Below are positions 36,340 through 45,528 of a stretch of DNA of 64,000 nucleotides, piece by piece. The position numbers were made by a program, and so were the translations under genes. The stretch's first letter is position 1, and every line of letters starts with the position of its first letter. This DNA comes from AP-15 sp963772295 (GTDB lineage: Bacteria > Pseudomonadota > Alphaproteobacteria > ATCC43930 > CGMCC-115725): positions 1 through 64,000 of the forward strand of contig CAVYWO010000005.1 in assembly GCA_963772295.1 (NCBI GenBank). Direction: 5' to 3'. Under the pieces are notes generated by a model. That model was not told the origin of the DNA, did no database searches, and saw only the letters and a program-made list of their open reading frames with translations.

Positions 36340-36761
36340 TCGGCCATGCCGAGCCGTGTCAGAAAGGTGGTGAGGACCTTTTCATCGGCTTCGTCGAGAG
36401 GCTCGGGCGCGGCCGCGCGGGGTGCCACTTTCTCCACCAGATCAATGAGCAGTTTGGTGGCGCGCAGATCGGCCTGGGCGGAGCGGTCGACGAGCTGCGC
36501 CGCAATCAACTCGCGCTTCGTGGCGCGGCGGCGCTTGCCGTCCTCGACAAGGATCGCCGGTCTGTCGAGCGCCGCGCTCAGCAAGACGGCGAGGTCGCCG
36601 GCCCGCCGGCGGGGTCTGCCGCCGGGATTGCCGGATTGCCCTTTGCGAAAGCAGGCATGGCGCGGCGGCCGGCGGTAGCCGACCCGCGGCGCCTCGGCGA
36701 CTTCTGCGTCTGCTGTCTCTGCGGCGTCGACGAACGCCGTGGGCTCGGATTGCGATTTCAT
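36336..36761 (-). CDS. DUF5681 protein, terminase small-subunit-like partner
   Basis: 141 residues from the ATG at 36761. The N-terminal FRKGQSGNPGGRPRRRAGDL motif defines DUF5681, which lies directly upstream of terminase large subunits in many proteobacterial prophages and orphan pairs. The C-terminal part (LIDLVEKVAPRAAAPEPLDE, VLTTFLTRLGMAE) is helical. It probably recognises DNA for the terminase. The stop codon overlaps the terL start (ATGA). There is no ribosome site before the ATG, but a consensus promoter ends seven bases upstream, so leaderless translation is likely. Confidence 0.82.
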   Translation of the reverse strand: MKSQSEPTAFVDAAETADAEVAEAPRVGYRRPPRHACFRKGQSGNPGGRPRRRAGDLAVLLSAALDRPAILVEDGKRRRATKRELIAAQLVDRSAQADLRATKLLIDLVEKVAPRAAAPEPLDEADEKVLTTFLTRLGMAE

Positions 36762-36767
36762 ATTGCG

Positions 36768-36797
36768 ATTATAGCTCTGGTCGTCTATTATTGTCAA
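36768..36797 (-). promoter_or_regulatory. Consensus sigma-70 promoter for the terminase pair
   Basis: On the minus strand: TTGACA (36797-36792), an 18-base spacer, TATAAT (36773-36768), then six bases and the ATG at 36761. Transcription starting at the usual distance would begin on or next to the A of the ATG. A perfect pair of hexamers is unusual in a GC-rich alphaproteobacterium. Confidence 0.75.
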
Positions 36798-37171
36798 TAT
36801 GATAACAAGCCCTGGCCGATATGCCCTTGGCCGATATGCGCAACCCGTGTCCCGGCCTCGACGATCGCTCGGAGATCCCTCGGCCGGCCTCGCCAATCGC
36901 CCGGAAATCGCTCAGCAAATCGCTCGGCAAATCGCTCAGGCGAACCAGGCCGATCGGAAATTCTTACGGCAATTCAATTGGATGCAACGAGCACCCCAGC
37001 AAAAAATGGGCAAACTTCGCTCAGAACAGCGATTTTGCGGCGCGCGGCCATACCCTTTGCTGCGGCGCAGCATTGATTTCGGCCCGCCGCCTCCATAAGT
37101 TCCGGCACTCGCGCGGCGGCGCGCCGCGGCAAACGCGGGCGGGCCGGCATTTATTCGGCAAGGAACACGCG
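36798..37171. other. Spacer with a short tandem repeat
   Basis: About 370 bases with no gene. It contains three 12-base AAATCGCTCRGC-type units at 36905-36940 and two GGCCGATATGC copies near 36814-36840. The serC start region (AAGGAAC) is at the right end. Confidence 0.55.
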
Positions 37172-38329
37172 ATGAAGCCCGTTCGGCGGCCGGCCAACCC
37201 CTGCTTCTCATCCGGTCCCTGCGCCAAGCGCCCCGGCTGGTCGGCGGCGGCGCTGACGGCGGCGCTGGTCGGCCGCTCGCACCGCTCGGCGGCCGGGCTC
37301 GCGCGGCTCGTCGAGGTCGTCGAGCGGTCGCGCGCGATCCTGGGCGTGCCTTCCGACTGGCGCGTCGGCATCGTCGCCGGCTCGGACACCGGTGCCATCG
37401 AGATCGCGATGTGGTCGCTGTTGGGCCCGCGCGGCATTGACATGCTGGCCTGGGAGAATTTCGGCGCGGGCTGGGTCGAGGACGTGAAAGAGCTCGAGCT
37501 CCCCGATGTCAGGGTGCTGTCGGCGCCCTATGGCCGGCTGCCCGATCTGCGCCAGGTCGATTGGGGACGCGACGTGGTCTTCGCGTGGAATGGCACGACC
37601 GCGGGGGTGCGGGTGCCCGACGGCGCGTGGATCGCCCCCGACCGGCGGGGGCTGGCGATTTGCGACGCGACCTCGGCGATCTTCGCCGTGCGGCTCCCCT
37701 GGGATCGGCTCGACGTCGTCACCTGGTCGTGGCAGAAGGCCTTGGGCGGCGAAGCCGCGCACGGCATGTTGGCGCTGTCGCCGCGCGCGGTCGAACGGCT
37801 CGAAAGCTACGCGCCGCCGTGGCCGCTGCCAAAGCTGTTCCGGCTGACCCGGAACGGCCGGCTGATCGAGGGCGTCTTCCGCGGCGAGACGATCAACACG
37901 CCGTCGCTGCTCTGCGTCGAGGACGCGATCGATTCGCTCAAATGGGCCGAGGCGGTCGGCGGGCTCGACGGGCTTGTCGCCCGCGCCGAGCGGAACCTCG
38001 CGGCGATTGCGCGATGGGTCGGGCGCACGGGCTGGATCGAGTTCCTCGCCGAAGACCCGGCGACGATCTCCTGCACCTCGCCGCAGATGAAGATCGTCGA
38101 GCCGTGGTTTTTGGCGCTGTCGCCCGAGGCGCGCTTTCGCACCGTGCGCGCGATGACCCGGCGCCTCGAAGAGGAAGGCGCCGGGTACGACCTCGCCAGC
38201 CACCGCGCCTCGCCACCCGGCATCCGGGTGTGGACCGGGGCGACGGTCGAAGTGGCCGATGTCGAAGCGCTGCTGCCCTGGCTCGATTGGGCGTGGAACG
38301 AGGAACGCCAGGTCGCCAGCGCCGCCTGA
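37172..38329 (+). CDS. serC: Phosphoserine aminotransferase
   Basis: 385 residues from the ATG at 37172 (AAGGAAC upstream). The start PANPCFSSGPCAKRPGW, the GSDTGAIEIAMWSLLGPRGI binding loop, the PLP lysine in TWSWQKALGGEAAHGM and the C-terminal GIRVWTGATVEVADVEALLP mark the alphaproteobacterial SerC type. It transaminates 3-phosphohydroxypyruvate to phosphoserine with glutamate, the second step of serine synthesis; serA (39188) catalyses the first. The last 32 bases, including the stop, are duplicated downstream together with the GxxExxY cassette. Confidence 0.95.
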   Translation: MKPVRRPANPCFSSGPCAKRPGWSAAALTAALVGRSHRSAAGLARLVEVVERSRAILGVPSDWRVGIVAGSDTGAIEIAMWSLLGPRGIDMLAWENFGAGWVEDVKELELPDVRVLSAPYGRLPDLRQVDWGRDVVFAWNGTTAGVRVPDGAWIAPDRRGLAICDATSAIFAVRLPWDRLDVVTWSWQKALGGEAAHGMLALSPRAVERLESYAPPWPLPKLFRLTRNGRLIEGVFRGETINTPSLLCVEDAIDSLKWAEAVGGLDGLVARAERNLAAIARWVGRTGWIEFLAEDPATISCTSPQMKIVEPWFLALSPEARFRTVRAMTRRLEEEGAGYDLASHRASPPGIRVWTGATVEVADVEALLPWLDWAWNEERQVASAA

Positions 38330-38334
38330 TTTCA

Positions 38335-38351
38335 CCACGGAGACACGGAGG
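38335..38351. repeat. Inverted repeat, left arm
   Basis: CCACGGAGACACGGAGG, the exact reverse complement of 38774-38790. Together the arms bracket the GxxExxY gene. A version with one mismatch is at 38829-38845 in the tandem copy. Confidence 0.9.
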
Positions 38352-38370
38352 AAAAGGAAGACGGCGAAAG

Positions 38371-38751
38371 ATGACGCTTTCGCACGGCGGCGCGCTCAGC
38401 GAGCGCGTGATCGGATCGGCAATTGAGGTGCACCGACATCTCGGTCCCGGGCTGCTCGAATCCGCGTATGAGGAATGCCTGTGTTTCGAATTGAAGCAAA
38501 TCGGCATCGATCATCGGCGACAGGTGGCTTTACCGATCCGCTACAAGGGTTTCACGTTGGATTGTGGTTATCGAATGGACATTGTCGTCGGCGGCGAGCT
38601 TGTCGTCGAGATAAAGTCGGTGGATCGGCTATTACCGATCCATGATGCGCAGATGCTCACCTATCTGCGACTGAGCGGTCATAAGATCGGGCTCTTGATG
38701 AACTTCAACAGCGTGGTGCTCAAGGACGGCCTGAAACGGATCGTCCTTTGA
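38371..38751 (+). CDS. GxxExxY protein, PD-(D/E)XK-type fold
   Basis: 126 residues. The name-giving motif is GLLESAY at 27-33 (GPGLLESAYEECLCFELKQI). Residues D70 (YRMDIVV), E80 and K82 (VVEIKS) have the spacing of a PD-(D/E)XK nuclease core. The family is short, abundant and often multicopy in bacteria with large genomes, and its function is not established to my knowledge. It lies between perfect 17 bp inverted repeats in the serC-serA interval, and a 5'-deleted copy follows. Mobility as a small cassette is an inference. Confidence 0.88.
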   Translation: MTLSHGGALSERVIGSAIEVHRHLGPGLLESAYEECLCFELKQIGIDHRRQVALPIRYKGFTLDCGYRMDIVVGGELVVEIKSVDRLLPIHDAQMLTYLRLSGHKIGLLMNFNSVVLKDGLKRIVL

Positions 38752-38773
38752 GAGATGGCGCCGTCCTCAAAGC

Positions 38774-38790
38774 CCTCCGTGTCTCCGTGG
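38774..38790. repeat. Inverted repeat, right arm
   Basis: CCTCCGTGTCTCCGTGG, the exact complement of the left arm at 38335-38351; it repeats at 39142-39158 after the decayed copy. Confidence 0.9.
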
Positions 38791-38791
38791 G

Positions 38792-39158
38792 ACGAGGAAC
38801 GCCAGGTCGCCAGCGCCGCCTGATTTCATCACGGAGACACGGAGGAAAAGGGGTTTCGAATTGAAGCAAATCGGCATCGATCATCGGCGACAGGTGGCTT
38901 TACCAATCCGCTACAAGGGTTTCACGTTGGATTGTGGTTATCGAATGGACATTGTCGTCGGCGGCGAGCTTGTCGTCGAGATAAAGTCGGTGGATCGGCT
39001 ATTACCGATCCATGATGCGCAGATGCTCACCTATCTGCGACTGAGCGGTCATAAGATCGGGCTCTTGATGAACTTCAACAGCGTGGTGCTCAAGGACGGC
39101 CTGACGGATCGTCCTTTGAGAGATGGCGCCGTCCTCAAAGCCCTCCGTGTCTCCGTGG
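38792..39158 (+). repeat. Tandem unit 2 (deleted)
   Basis: Second copy of the 494 bp unit. It lacks the bases matching about 38359-38482, that is the start of the GxxExxY gene with its GxxExxY motif, and ends at the right inverted-repeat arm 39142-39158. Confidence 0.85.
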
Positions 39159-39187
39159 TAAATTTTCTGAAGGGTCGGAGTGGTGAC
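38861..39187 (+). pseudogene. GxxExxY gene, 5'-deleted copy
   Basis: Encodes LKQIGIDHRRQVALPIRYKG through VVLKDGL, identical to residues 41-122 of the intact neighbour, then changes frame near 39105 and stays open in frame with serA. Start codon and the GxxExxY motif are missing. The in-frame opening into serA could give a fusion protein, but serA has its own ribosome site. Confidence 0.85.
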
Positions 39188-40777
39188 ATGCCGAAGGTGC
39201 TGATTGCCGATGCGTTGAGCCCGCGCGCCGCCGCGCTCTTGACGGCGCGCGGCGTCGAGACCGACGTGCTGCCCGGGCTGCCGCCGGCCGAGCTTGCCGA
39301 ACGCATCGCCCTTTACGAGGGGCTGGCGGTGCGCTCGGCGACCAAGGTAACGCGGGCCCTTATCGAACGGGCAACGCGTCTCAAAGTGATCGGCCGGGCC
39401 GGGATCGGCGTCGACAACATCGACGCGGCGGCGGCGACCGAGCGGGGCATCGTCGTGATGAACACGCCCTACGGCAATTCGATCACCGCGGCCGAGCACA
39501 CGATCGCGCTGTTGTTCGCGCTCGCCCGCCAGATTCCCGCCGCCGATCATTCGACCCAGAGCGGCAGATGGGAGAAGTCGCGCTTTATGGGCGTCGAGTT
39601 GACCGGTAAGACCCTGGGCTTGATCGGCTGCGGCAATGTCGGCTCCTGCGTCGCCGAGCGGGCGCTGGGGCTGCGCCTCAAGGTCGTTGTCTTCGATCCG
39701 TTCCTGACGGCCGAGCGGGCGCTCGCCCTCGGCGTCGAGAAGGTGGCGCTCGACGAACTCTATGCTCGGGCCGATTTTGTCAGCTTGCATACGCCGTTGA
39801 CCGAGGCGACGCGGAACATGATCGACGCCGCGGCCCTCGCCCGGATGAAGCGCGGCGTCCGCCTCGTCAACTGCGCGCGCGGCGGCCTCGTCGTCGAGGC
39901 GGATCTCGCCAGGGCGCTTGACGAGGGCCATGTCGCCGGGGCGGCGATCGACGTCTTTGCCGAGGAGCCGGCGTTCGAGAACCCGCTCTTCGGCCGCGAC
40001 AACGTCGTCGCGACACCGCATCTGGGTGCGGCGACCGCCGAGGCGCAGGAGAACGTGGCCGTTCAGATTGCCGAGCAAATGGCGGATTTCCTGCTGACCG
40101 GAGCGATCGCCCATGCCGTCAACGGGCCCTCGCTCTCGGCCGAGGAAGCCGCGCGCATCGGACCCTATTTGCGGCTGGCCCAGCAGGTCGGCCGCTTCGC
40201 CGGCCAGCTGACCGAGAGCGGCATCGCCGAAGTCGCCGTCGAATACCAGGGAGCGATCGCCGAATTGAACGTCAAGCCGTTGACCGCGGCGGCGCTGAGC
40301 GGTCTGTTGGCGCCCCAGCTCGCCACCGTCAACATGGTCAGCGCACCCTTTGTCTGCCGCGAGCGCGGCATCCGCGTCAGCGAGACGCGTTGCCCCGAGC
40401 CCGGCCATTACCAGACCCTGATCCGGGTCGCGGTCACGCCGAACGGGCCGCTGCGCCAGGGTCGCCCGCGGGAAGTGGCGGGTACGCTCTTCGGCGACAA
40501 GCCGCGCATCGTCTCGGTCGAAGGCATCCCGCTCGAAGCCGAGCTGGGCACCAACATGCTGTTCGTGCGCAACCGCGACAAGCCGGGCTTCATCGGCGCC
40601 CTCGGCCAGGCCTTTGGCGCAGCCGGGGTCAACATCGCCACCTTCCACCTCGGGCGGGCGGCGCCGGGCGGCGACGCGATCGCGCTGGTTGCGGTCGACC
40701 AGGCGCTGTCGCCGGCGCTGCTCGGCGCGGTCCGCGCCCTGCCCCACGTGATCCAGGTCCAGGCGATGCGCTTTTGA
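39188..40777 (+). CDS. serA: D-3-phosphoglycerate dehydrogenase
   Basis: 529 residues from the ATG at 39188 (GGAG eight bases upstream); an in-frame extension back to 38861 belongs to the GxxExxY remnant. NAD domain: LGLIGCGNVGSCVAERALGL. Catalytic Arg in NCARGGLVVEADL, Glu in DVFAEEPAF, His in ATPHLGAATAEAQ. The C-terminal ASB and ACT domains (FVRNRDKPGFIGALGQAFGA and VNIATFHLGR) fit the type 1 enzyme with serine feedback control. It starts serine synthesis from 3-phosphoglycerate. In many alphaproteobacteria hisZ and purA follow directly; here a cyclase gene intervenes. Confidence 0.95.
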   Translation: MPKVLIADALSPRAAALLTARGVETDVLPGLPPAELAERIALYEGLAVRSATKVTRALIERATRLKVIGRAGIGVDNIDAAAATERGIVVMNTPYGNSITAAEHTIALLFALARQIPAADHSTQSGRWEKSRFMGVELTGKTLGLIGCGNVGSCVAERALGLRLKVVVFDPFLTAERALALGVEKVALDELYARADFVSLHTPLTEATRNMIDAAALARMKRGVRLVNCARGGLVVEADLARALDEGHVAGAAIDVFAEEPAFENPLFGRDNVVATPHLGAATAEAQENVAVQIAEQMADFLLTGAIAHAVNGPSLSAEEAARIGPYLRLAQQVGRFAGQLTESGIAEVAVEYQGAIAELNVKPLTAAALSGLLAPQLATVNMVSAPFVCRERGIRVSETRCPEPGHYQTLIRVAVTPNGPLRQGRPREVAGTLFGDKPRIVSVEGIPLEAELGTNMLFVRNRDKPGFIGALGQAFGAAGVNIATFHLGRAAPGGDAIALVAVDQALSPALLGAVRALPHVIQVQAMRF

Positions 40778-40808
40778 GGCGAAGGCGGGCGCGGAGCGAT
40801 AGGATTGC
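40762..40808 (+). repeat. Direct repeat left of the cyclase gene
   Basis: GGCGATGCGCTTTTG, GGCGAAG and CGGGCGCGGAGCGATAGGATTG in order; the same blocks lie at 44261-44318 right of the cyclase gene. This copy contains the end of serA. Confidence 0.8.
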
Positions 40809-40884
40809 GCGGGGTCTGCGTGTCGTTGCGCTCGCATTCGGCTATGCTTGAGCGTGACCGGCTCGCGCGGTCGGGGGGCACCAG

Positions 40885-43800
40885 ATGCGCTGCCCAAGCT
40901 GCATGGCCGAAAACGCGGCGACCAGGCGCTTTTGCGCTCGCTGCGGCGCTGCACTGCCTTCGGCATGCGCGAATTGCGGCTTTGAGAACGAACCCTCGGC
41001 CGAGTTCTGCGGCGGTTGCGGCAAGCCGATCGGCGCAGCAGCTCCGGCGCCCGTCACCACACCGGCCGCAGCTCGCGTCGATGGCGCCGAGCGGCGGCAG
41101 CTGACGGTGATGTTTTGCGACCTGGTCGGCTCGACGGCGCTGTCGGCGCGGCTCGACCCGGAGGATCTGCGCGCGGTCATCGGCGCCTATCACCGCTGCG
41201 TTGCCAAGGCGATCGGCCGCGGCGGCGGCTATGTCGCCAAGTACATGGGCGACGGGGTGCTGGCCTATTTCGGCTATCCGCAGGCCGACGAGCACGATGC
41301 CGAGCGCGCGGTGCGGGCCGGGCTCGCGCTGGTCGAGAAGGTGGCCGGGCTCGACACCGTCGCGGCGGCGCCATTGCAGGTGCGGGTCGGGATCGCCACC
41401 GGCCTTGTTGTCGTCGGCGATCTCGTCGGCTCGGCCGAAGCGCAGGAACGCGGGGTCGTTGGCGAGACGCCGAACCTCGCGGCGCGGCTGCAGGCACTCG
41501 CCGAGCCGGCTACCGTGGTGATCGCGCCGAGCACCCGGCGGCTGACCGGCGGTCTGTTCGAGTACGCGGATCTGGGTGCCGTCGAGCTCAAGGGCCTGGG
41601 CGCGCCGGTCACGGCCTCGCGGGTGCTACGCAGCAGCGCCGCCGAGAGCCGCTTCGAGGCATTGCACGGGCGAGAGCTGACCCCGCTCGTCGGCCGCGAC
41701 GAGGAGCTGGCGCTATTGCAGCGCCGCTGGCAACAGGCCAAGGCCGGCGAGGGCCGGGTGGTCGTGCTGATCGGCGAACCCGGCATCGGCAAATCGCGTC
41801 TGGCGCAGGCAATGCTGGAGCAGCCGGCGGGCGAGCCGCACACGAGGCTGCGCTATTTCTGCTCGCCGCACCATCAGGCGAGCGCGCTCCATCCCTTCAT
41901 TACCCAGCTCGAGCACGCCGCGGGCTTCAGCCGCGACGACATGCCGGAAGCGCGGCTGGCCAAGCTCGAAACCTTGCTCGCCCGGTCGAACGCCGGCGCC
42001 GAGGAGATCGGGTTCATCGCCGAGCGGATGTCGATCCCGACCGGCGACAAATACCGTCTCCCGGACCTCACCCCGCAGCGGCGCAAGGAGAAGACGTTCG
42101 AGGCGCTGCTGGCGCAGATGGCGCGGCTGGCGGCGCGGCAGCCGGTATTGATGCTGTTCGAGGACGCGCACTGGATCGACCCGACCTCGCTCGAGCTGTT
42201 GACCCTGACCGTGGCGCGGGCATCGCAACTGCCGTTGCTGCTCCTCGTCACCGCGCGGCCGGAGTTCACCTCGCCCTGGCCCGCCGACGCGCACGTCACG
42301 ACACTGCCGCTCGCCCGCCTCGGCCGCCGCGAGGGCATGACGCTGGTCGAGCGGTCGGCCGGCGGCAAGGCGCTGCCGGCCGAGATCCTCGAGCAGATCC
42401 TCGCCCGCACCGACGGCGTGCCGCTGTTCGTCGAGGAGCTGACCAAGACGATTATCGAAAGCGGCCTCTTGCGCGAGGAAGACGGGCATTACGCGCTCGA
42501 CGGCGCGCTGCCGCCGCTGGCGATCCCGACCACCCTGCACGAACTCGCTGATGGCCCGGCTCGATCGCCTCGCGCCCGTGCGCGAGGTCGCCCAGATCGG
42601 CGCCGCGATCGGCCGCGAGTTCTCCTATCCATTGCTCAGCGCCGTGGCGCAGCAGCCCGACGACCGGCTGCAGGAGGCTCTCGACCGGCTCGTCCGCGCC
42701 GAGCTGGTCTTCGGCCGCGGCGAACCCCCGGAGGCGGTCTACACCTTCAAGCATGCGCTGGTGCAGGAGGCGGCCTATGCCAGCCTCTTGCGCGAGCGCC
42801 GGCGGCAGCTCCACGCTCGGATCGCCGAGGCGCTCGAAGGCGCGTTCCCGGAAGTGGCCGAGACCCAGCCGGAACTGGTCGCACATCACTACGCCGCCGC
42901 CGGGCTTCCCGCTCCGGCCATTGCTTATTATCGCCGCGCCGCGGAGCGGGCGATGGCGACCTCGGCCAACGCCGAGGCGATCGCCCATTTGACCAAGGGC
43001 CTCGAGCTTATCGCTTCGCTGCCGGAATCGTCCGAGCGGATCTCGCGGGAGATCGACTTCCGGCTCGCGCTCGGCGCCCCGCTCATTGCCACACGCGGGT
43101 GGGCATCTGTCGAGGTGCTGGCCGCCTACACCCGAGCCAAGGAGTTGTGTGCGGGCACCGGCGAGACCCCCGAGCTCTTTCGCAGCCTTCTGGGGTTGTT
43201 GAACTATCATGTGTGTGGACCAGATCTGGAGACCGCGTCGGAGCTTTCCCGGGAGCTTTTCAACCTCGCAGCAAAGCTCGGGAGCGACGAGTTCCGTTTG
43301 CTCGCCGAACTCAGCGCTTGCAGCACTTGCTTTTGGTGCGGACGATACGCGGGCGTGCCGTCTCACGCCGCTCGGGTGCGGGTCCTGTACGACCCAGAGC
43401 ATCACCGCGGGCCAAAGATTTTCATGACAGACCCGGCCATGCTGGCCCTGATTTTGGAGTCGCTGGCCTTGTGGTTCCTCGGCTATCCCGAGCGCGCGTC
43501 CGAGCGGGGGCTTGCCGCCCTCGCGATGGCCGAGACGGTGGCTCATCCATTCAGCCTGTGCTGGGCTTTGCGGTGCGAGGCTTGGCTCAGGATCCAGCGG
43601 AGGGAACCCGAGCTGATGGCCGCGCGGACCAAAGCATTTCTGATGGTCGCCAGGGAGCAGGGGTTCGCGTTTTACTGCGCGGCGGGTTCGATGCTCGAAA
43701 TCTGGCACGACGCCTGGGTGACGGGGCAGTGCGCAGACGATCGCATCGAAGCTTTCAGGAGCGCTCTGGCCGAGTATCGAAGGATAGGGATGGGGGCGGG

Positions 43801-44230
43801 CCTGGGTATGTGGCATGCTCTATTTGCGGAGTGCCTTGAACAACACGGGAATTTCGATGAAGCCCTGACCGCGCTCGAGACCGCGGTCGTGCACTGCGAG
43901 CGCACTGGCGACGCTATATGGGAGCCGGAAGCCCATCGGCTGATCGGCGATTTGCTCCTGCGGCGGAACCCGAGCGCTGCGGATCGGGCGGAAGTTTCCT
44001 ATCGGCGGGCGATCGAGCGAGCCCGTTCGCAAGAGGCGAAGTCGTGGGAGTTGCGCGCCGCCACCAGCCTCGCCCGGTTGTGGCGGGACCAAGGGAAGCC
44101 CGCCGAAGCGCGCGGCCTTCTCGCGCCGATCTACGGCTGGTTCACCGAGGGCTTCGACACCGCCGATCTGAAGGATGCGAAAGCGCTGCTCGAAGAACTG
44201 GGCGATATATCGGTTCGATCGCCTACGTGA
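40885..44230 (+). pseudogene. Zinc-ribbon/class III cyclase/AAA-type ATPase, one-base frameshift
   Basis: About 1115 codons if one inserted base near 42541-42546 is removed. In order: double zinc ribbon (CPSC, CARC, CANC, CGGC; residues 3-45), class III nucleotidyl cyclase (VMFCDLVGSTALSARLDPED and YMGDGVLAYFGYP with metal Asp residues; about 73-250), AAA/STAND ATPase with GEPGIGKSRL and FEDAHWIDPTSLELL, then TPR-like helices. After TLHE the expected LMARLDRLAPVREVAQIGAA continues in the next frame to 44230. It would make cAMP or act as a scaffold; no partner is visible. The downstream third has a lower GC feel than its neighbours. Without the indel it would be intact, so an assembly error is quite possible. 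Confidence 0.85.
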
Positions 44231-44260
44231 CGCTGGACGAGCTCTTTGCCGGCACCGATT

Positions 44261-44318
44261 GGCGATGCGCTTTTGCGGCGAAGCGCCGAGACACGCCGGG
44301 CGCGGAGCGATAGGATTG
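44261..44318 (+). repeat. Direct repeat right of the cyclase gene
   Basis: The same two blocks as 40762-40808, with about 12 extra bases between them. It lies just before hisZ, so the ancestral serA-hisZ junction appears on both sides of the cyclase gene. Confidence 0.8.
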
Positions 44319-44351
44319 TGCCGGTTCGCCACGCTCGCATTCGTCGATCCG

Positions 44352-45515
44352 ATGCCCGACGCCCCGCATCCCGCGCTGCTGCCGACCGGCATGCGCGACC
44401 TGCTGCCGCCCGAGGCGGAAGCAGAGGCGCAGGTGGTGGCGCGGCTGATGGCGAGCCTCAGGGGTCACGGCTACGAGCGGGTCAAGCCGCCGCTCGTCGA
44501 GTTCGAGGAGACCCTGTTTGCCGGTGCCGGCGCGGCGATGGCGATCGCGACGTTCCGCACAATGGACCCGGATTCGCACCGCATGATCGGGGTGCGCGCC
44601 GACATGACGCCGCAGATCGCGCGCATCGCCGGAACCCGGCTCGGCCAGGCGGCGCGGCCGCTGCGCTTGAGCTATGCAGGCCAAGTATTGCGCGTCAAGG
44701 GCTCCGAGATCCGCCCGGAGCGCCAGTTCACCCAGGTCGGCGCCGAGCTGATCGGGGCCGAGGGGCCGGCGGCCGATGTCGAGGCGATGGCGGTCGCCGG
44801 CGCGGCCCTCACGGCACTCGGGGTGCGCCGCCTCTCGGTCGACATCACGTTGCCGACCCTGGTGCCGGCGGTGGCCGAAGCCTTTGGCATCGACGGCGCG
44901 CGGCGGGCGGCGCTGCGCGCCGCGCTCGACCGCAAGGACGCGGCCGCGGTCGGCGTCGTCGCCGGCGCGGCCGGCGAGCTCTTCGGCCGGCTGTTGGCGG
45001 CGGCGGGGCCGGCCGGTCCGGCGCTGGCGGCGCTCGATCGGCTGGCGCTGCCGGCCGGCGCGCGGGCCGAGCGGCTGCGCCTCGGCGCCGTGCTCGACGG
45101 TCTTGCCGCGGCGGCGCCCGAGCTCGCCGTGACCGTCGATCCGGTCGAGAACCGCGGCTTCGAATATCATACCGGGATCAGCTTCACGTTTTTCGCCGCC
45201 GGCCTCTCGCGCAATGGTCCGGCCGGCGAGCTCGGCCGCGGCGGCCGCTATCAGGCCGGTGAGCCGACGGCACCCGAACCGGCGACCGGTTTTTCCCTCT
45301 ATGCCGAGACGATCCTGCGGACGTTGCCGCGCCCGGCCGCACCGCCTCGGCTGCTGCTGCCGCCCGGCGCCGACCGCGCCCGGGCCCGGGCCTTGCGCGA
45401 GGCCGGCTGGATCACGGTAGCCGCGCTCGAACCCGCCGGCGATTGGCGGGTCGAGGCGCGGCGCCTCGGCTGCAGCCATTTCCTCGAAGAGGGCGCCCCG
45501 GTGGCGCTCGGCTGA
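44352..45515 (+). CDS. hisZ: ATP phosphoribosyltransferase regulatory subunit
   Basis: 387 residues from the ATG at 44352 (MPDAPHPALLPTGMRDLLPP). It is a histidyl-tRNA-synthetase-like catalytic core without the anticodon domain: PPLVEFEETLFAGAGAAMAI, FRTMDPDSHRMIGVRADMTP, LRLSYAGQVLRVKGSEIRPE and FTQVGAELIGAEGPAADVEA, then FEYHTGISFTFFA. HisZ pairs with the short form of HisG to start histidine synthesis and give feedback control. hisG is not in the window. purA follows after 13 bases, so they form one transcription unit. Confidence 0.93.
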   Translation: MPDAPHPALLPTGMRDLLPPEAEAEAQVVARLMASLRGHGYERVKPPLVEFEETLFAGAGAAMAIATFRTMDPDSHRMIGVRADMTPQIARIAGTRLGQAARPLRLSYAGQVLRVKGSEIRPERQFTQVGAELIGAEGPAADVEAMAVAGAALTALGVRRLSVDITLPTLVPAVAEAFGIDGARRAALRAALDRKDAAAVGVVAGAAGELFGRLLAAAGPAGPALAALDRLALPAGARAERLRLGAVLDGLAAAAPELAVTVDPVENRGFEYHTGISFTFFAAGLSRNGPAGELGRGGRYQAGEPTAPEPATGFSLYAETILRTLPRPAAPPRLLLPPGADRARARALREAGWITVAALEPAGDWRVEARRLGCSHFLEEGAPVALG

Positions 45516-45528
45516 GAAGGGTACCGGC

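Larger units (their letters stand above)
38298..38791 (+). repeat. Tandem unit 1: serC end plus GxxExxY cassette
   Basis: 494 bp unit that recurs at 38792-39158 with about 123 bases deleted. It includes the last codons of serC and the complete inverted-repeat-flanked GxxExxY gene. Confidence 0.85.

Noticed and set aside
34831..36678. Long open frame on the plus strand opposite the terminase
   Set aside because: It is antisense to a protein with clear terminase motifs and its translation is Arg/Pro/Gly-rich without any domain, as expected in GC-rich DNA.
38861..40777. GxxExxY-SerA fusion protein
   Set aside because: The two are in frame, but SerA has its own ATG and ribosome site and the upstream piece has no start signal; the opening is most likely accidental.
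39002..40966. 654-codon frame on the minus strand over serA
   Set aside because: Shadow of serA; no ribosome site and low-complexity basic sequence.
42452..43816. 454-codon minus-strand frame over the cyclase gene
   Set aside because: Antisense to recognisable AAA and TPR-like sequence in the plus frame; no motifs.
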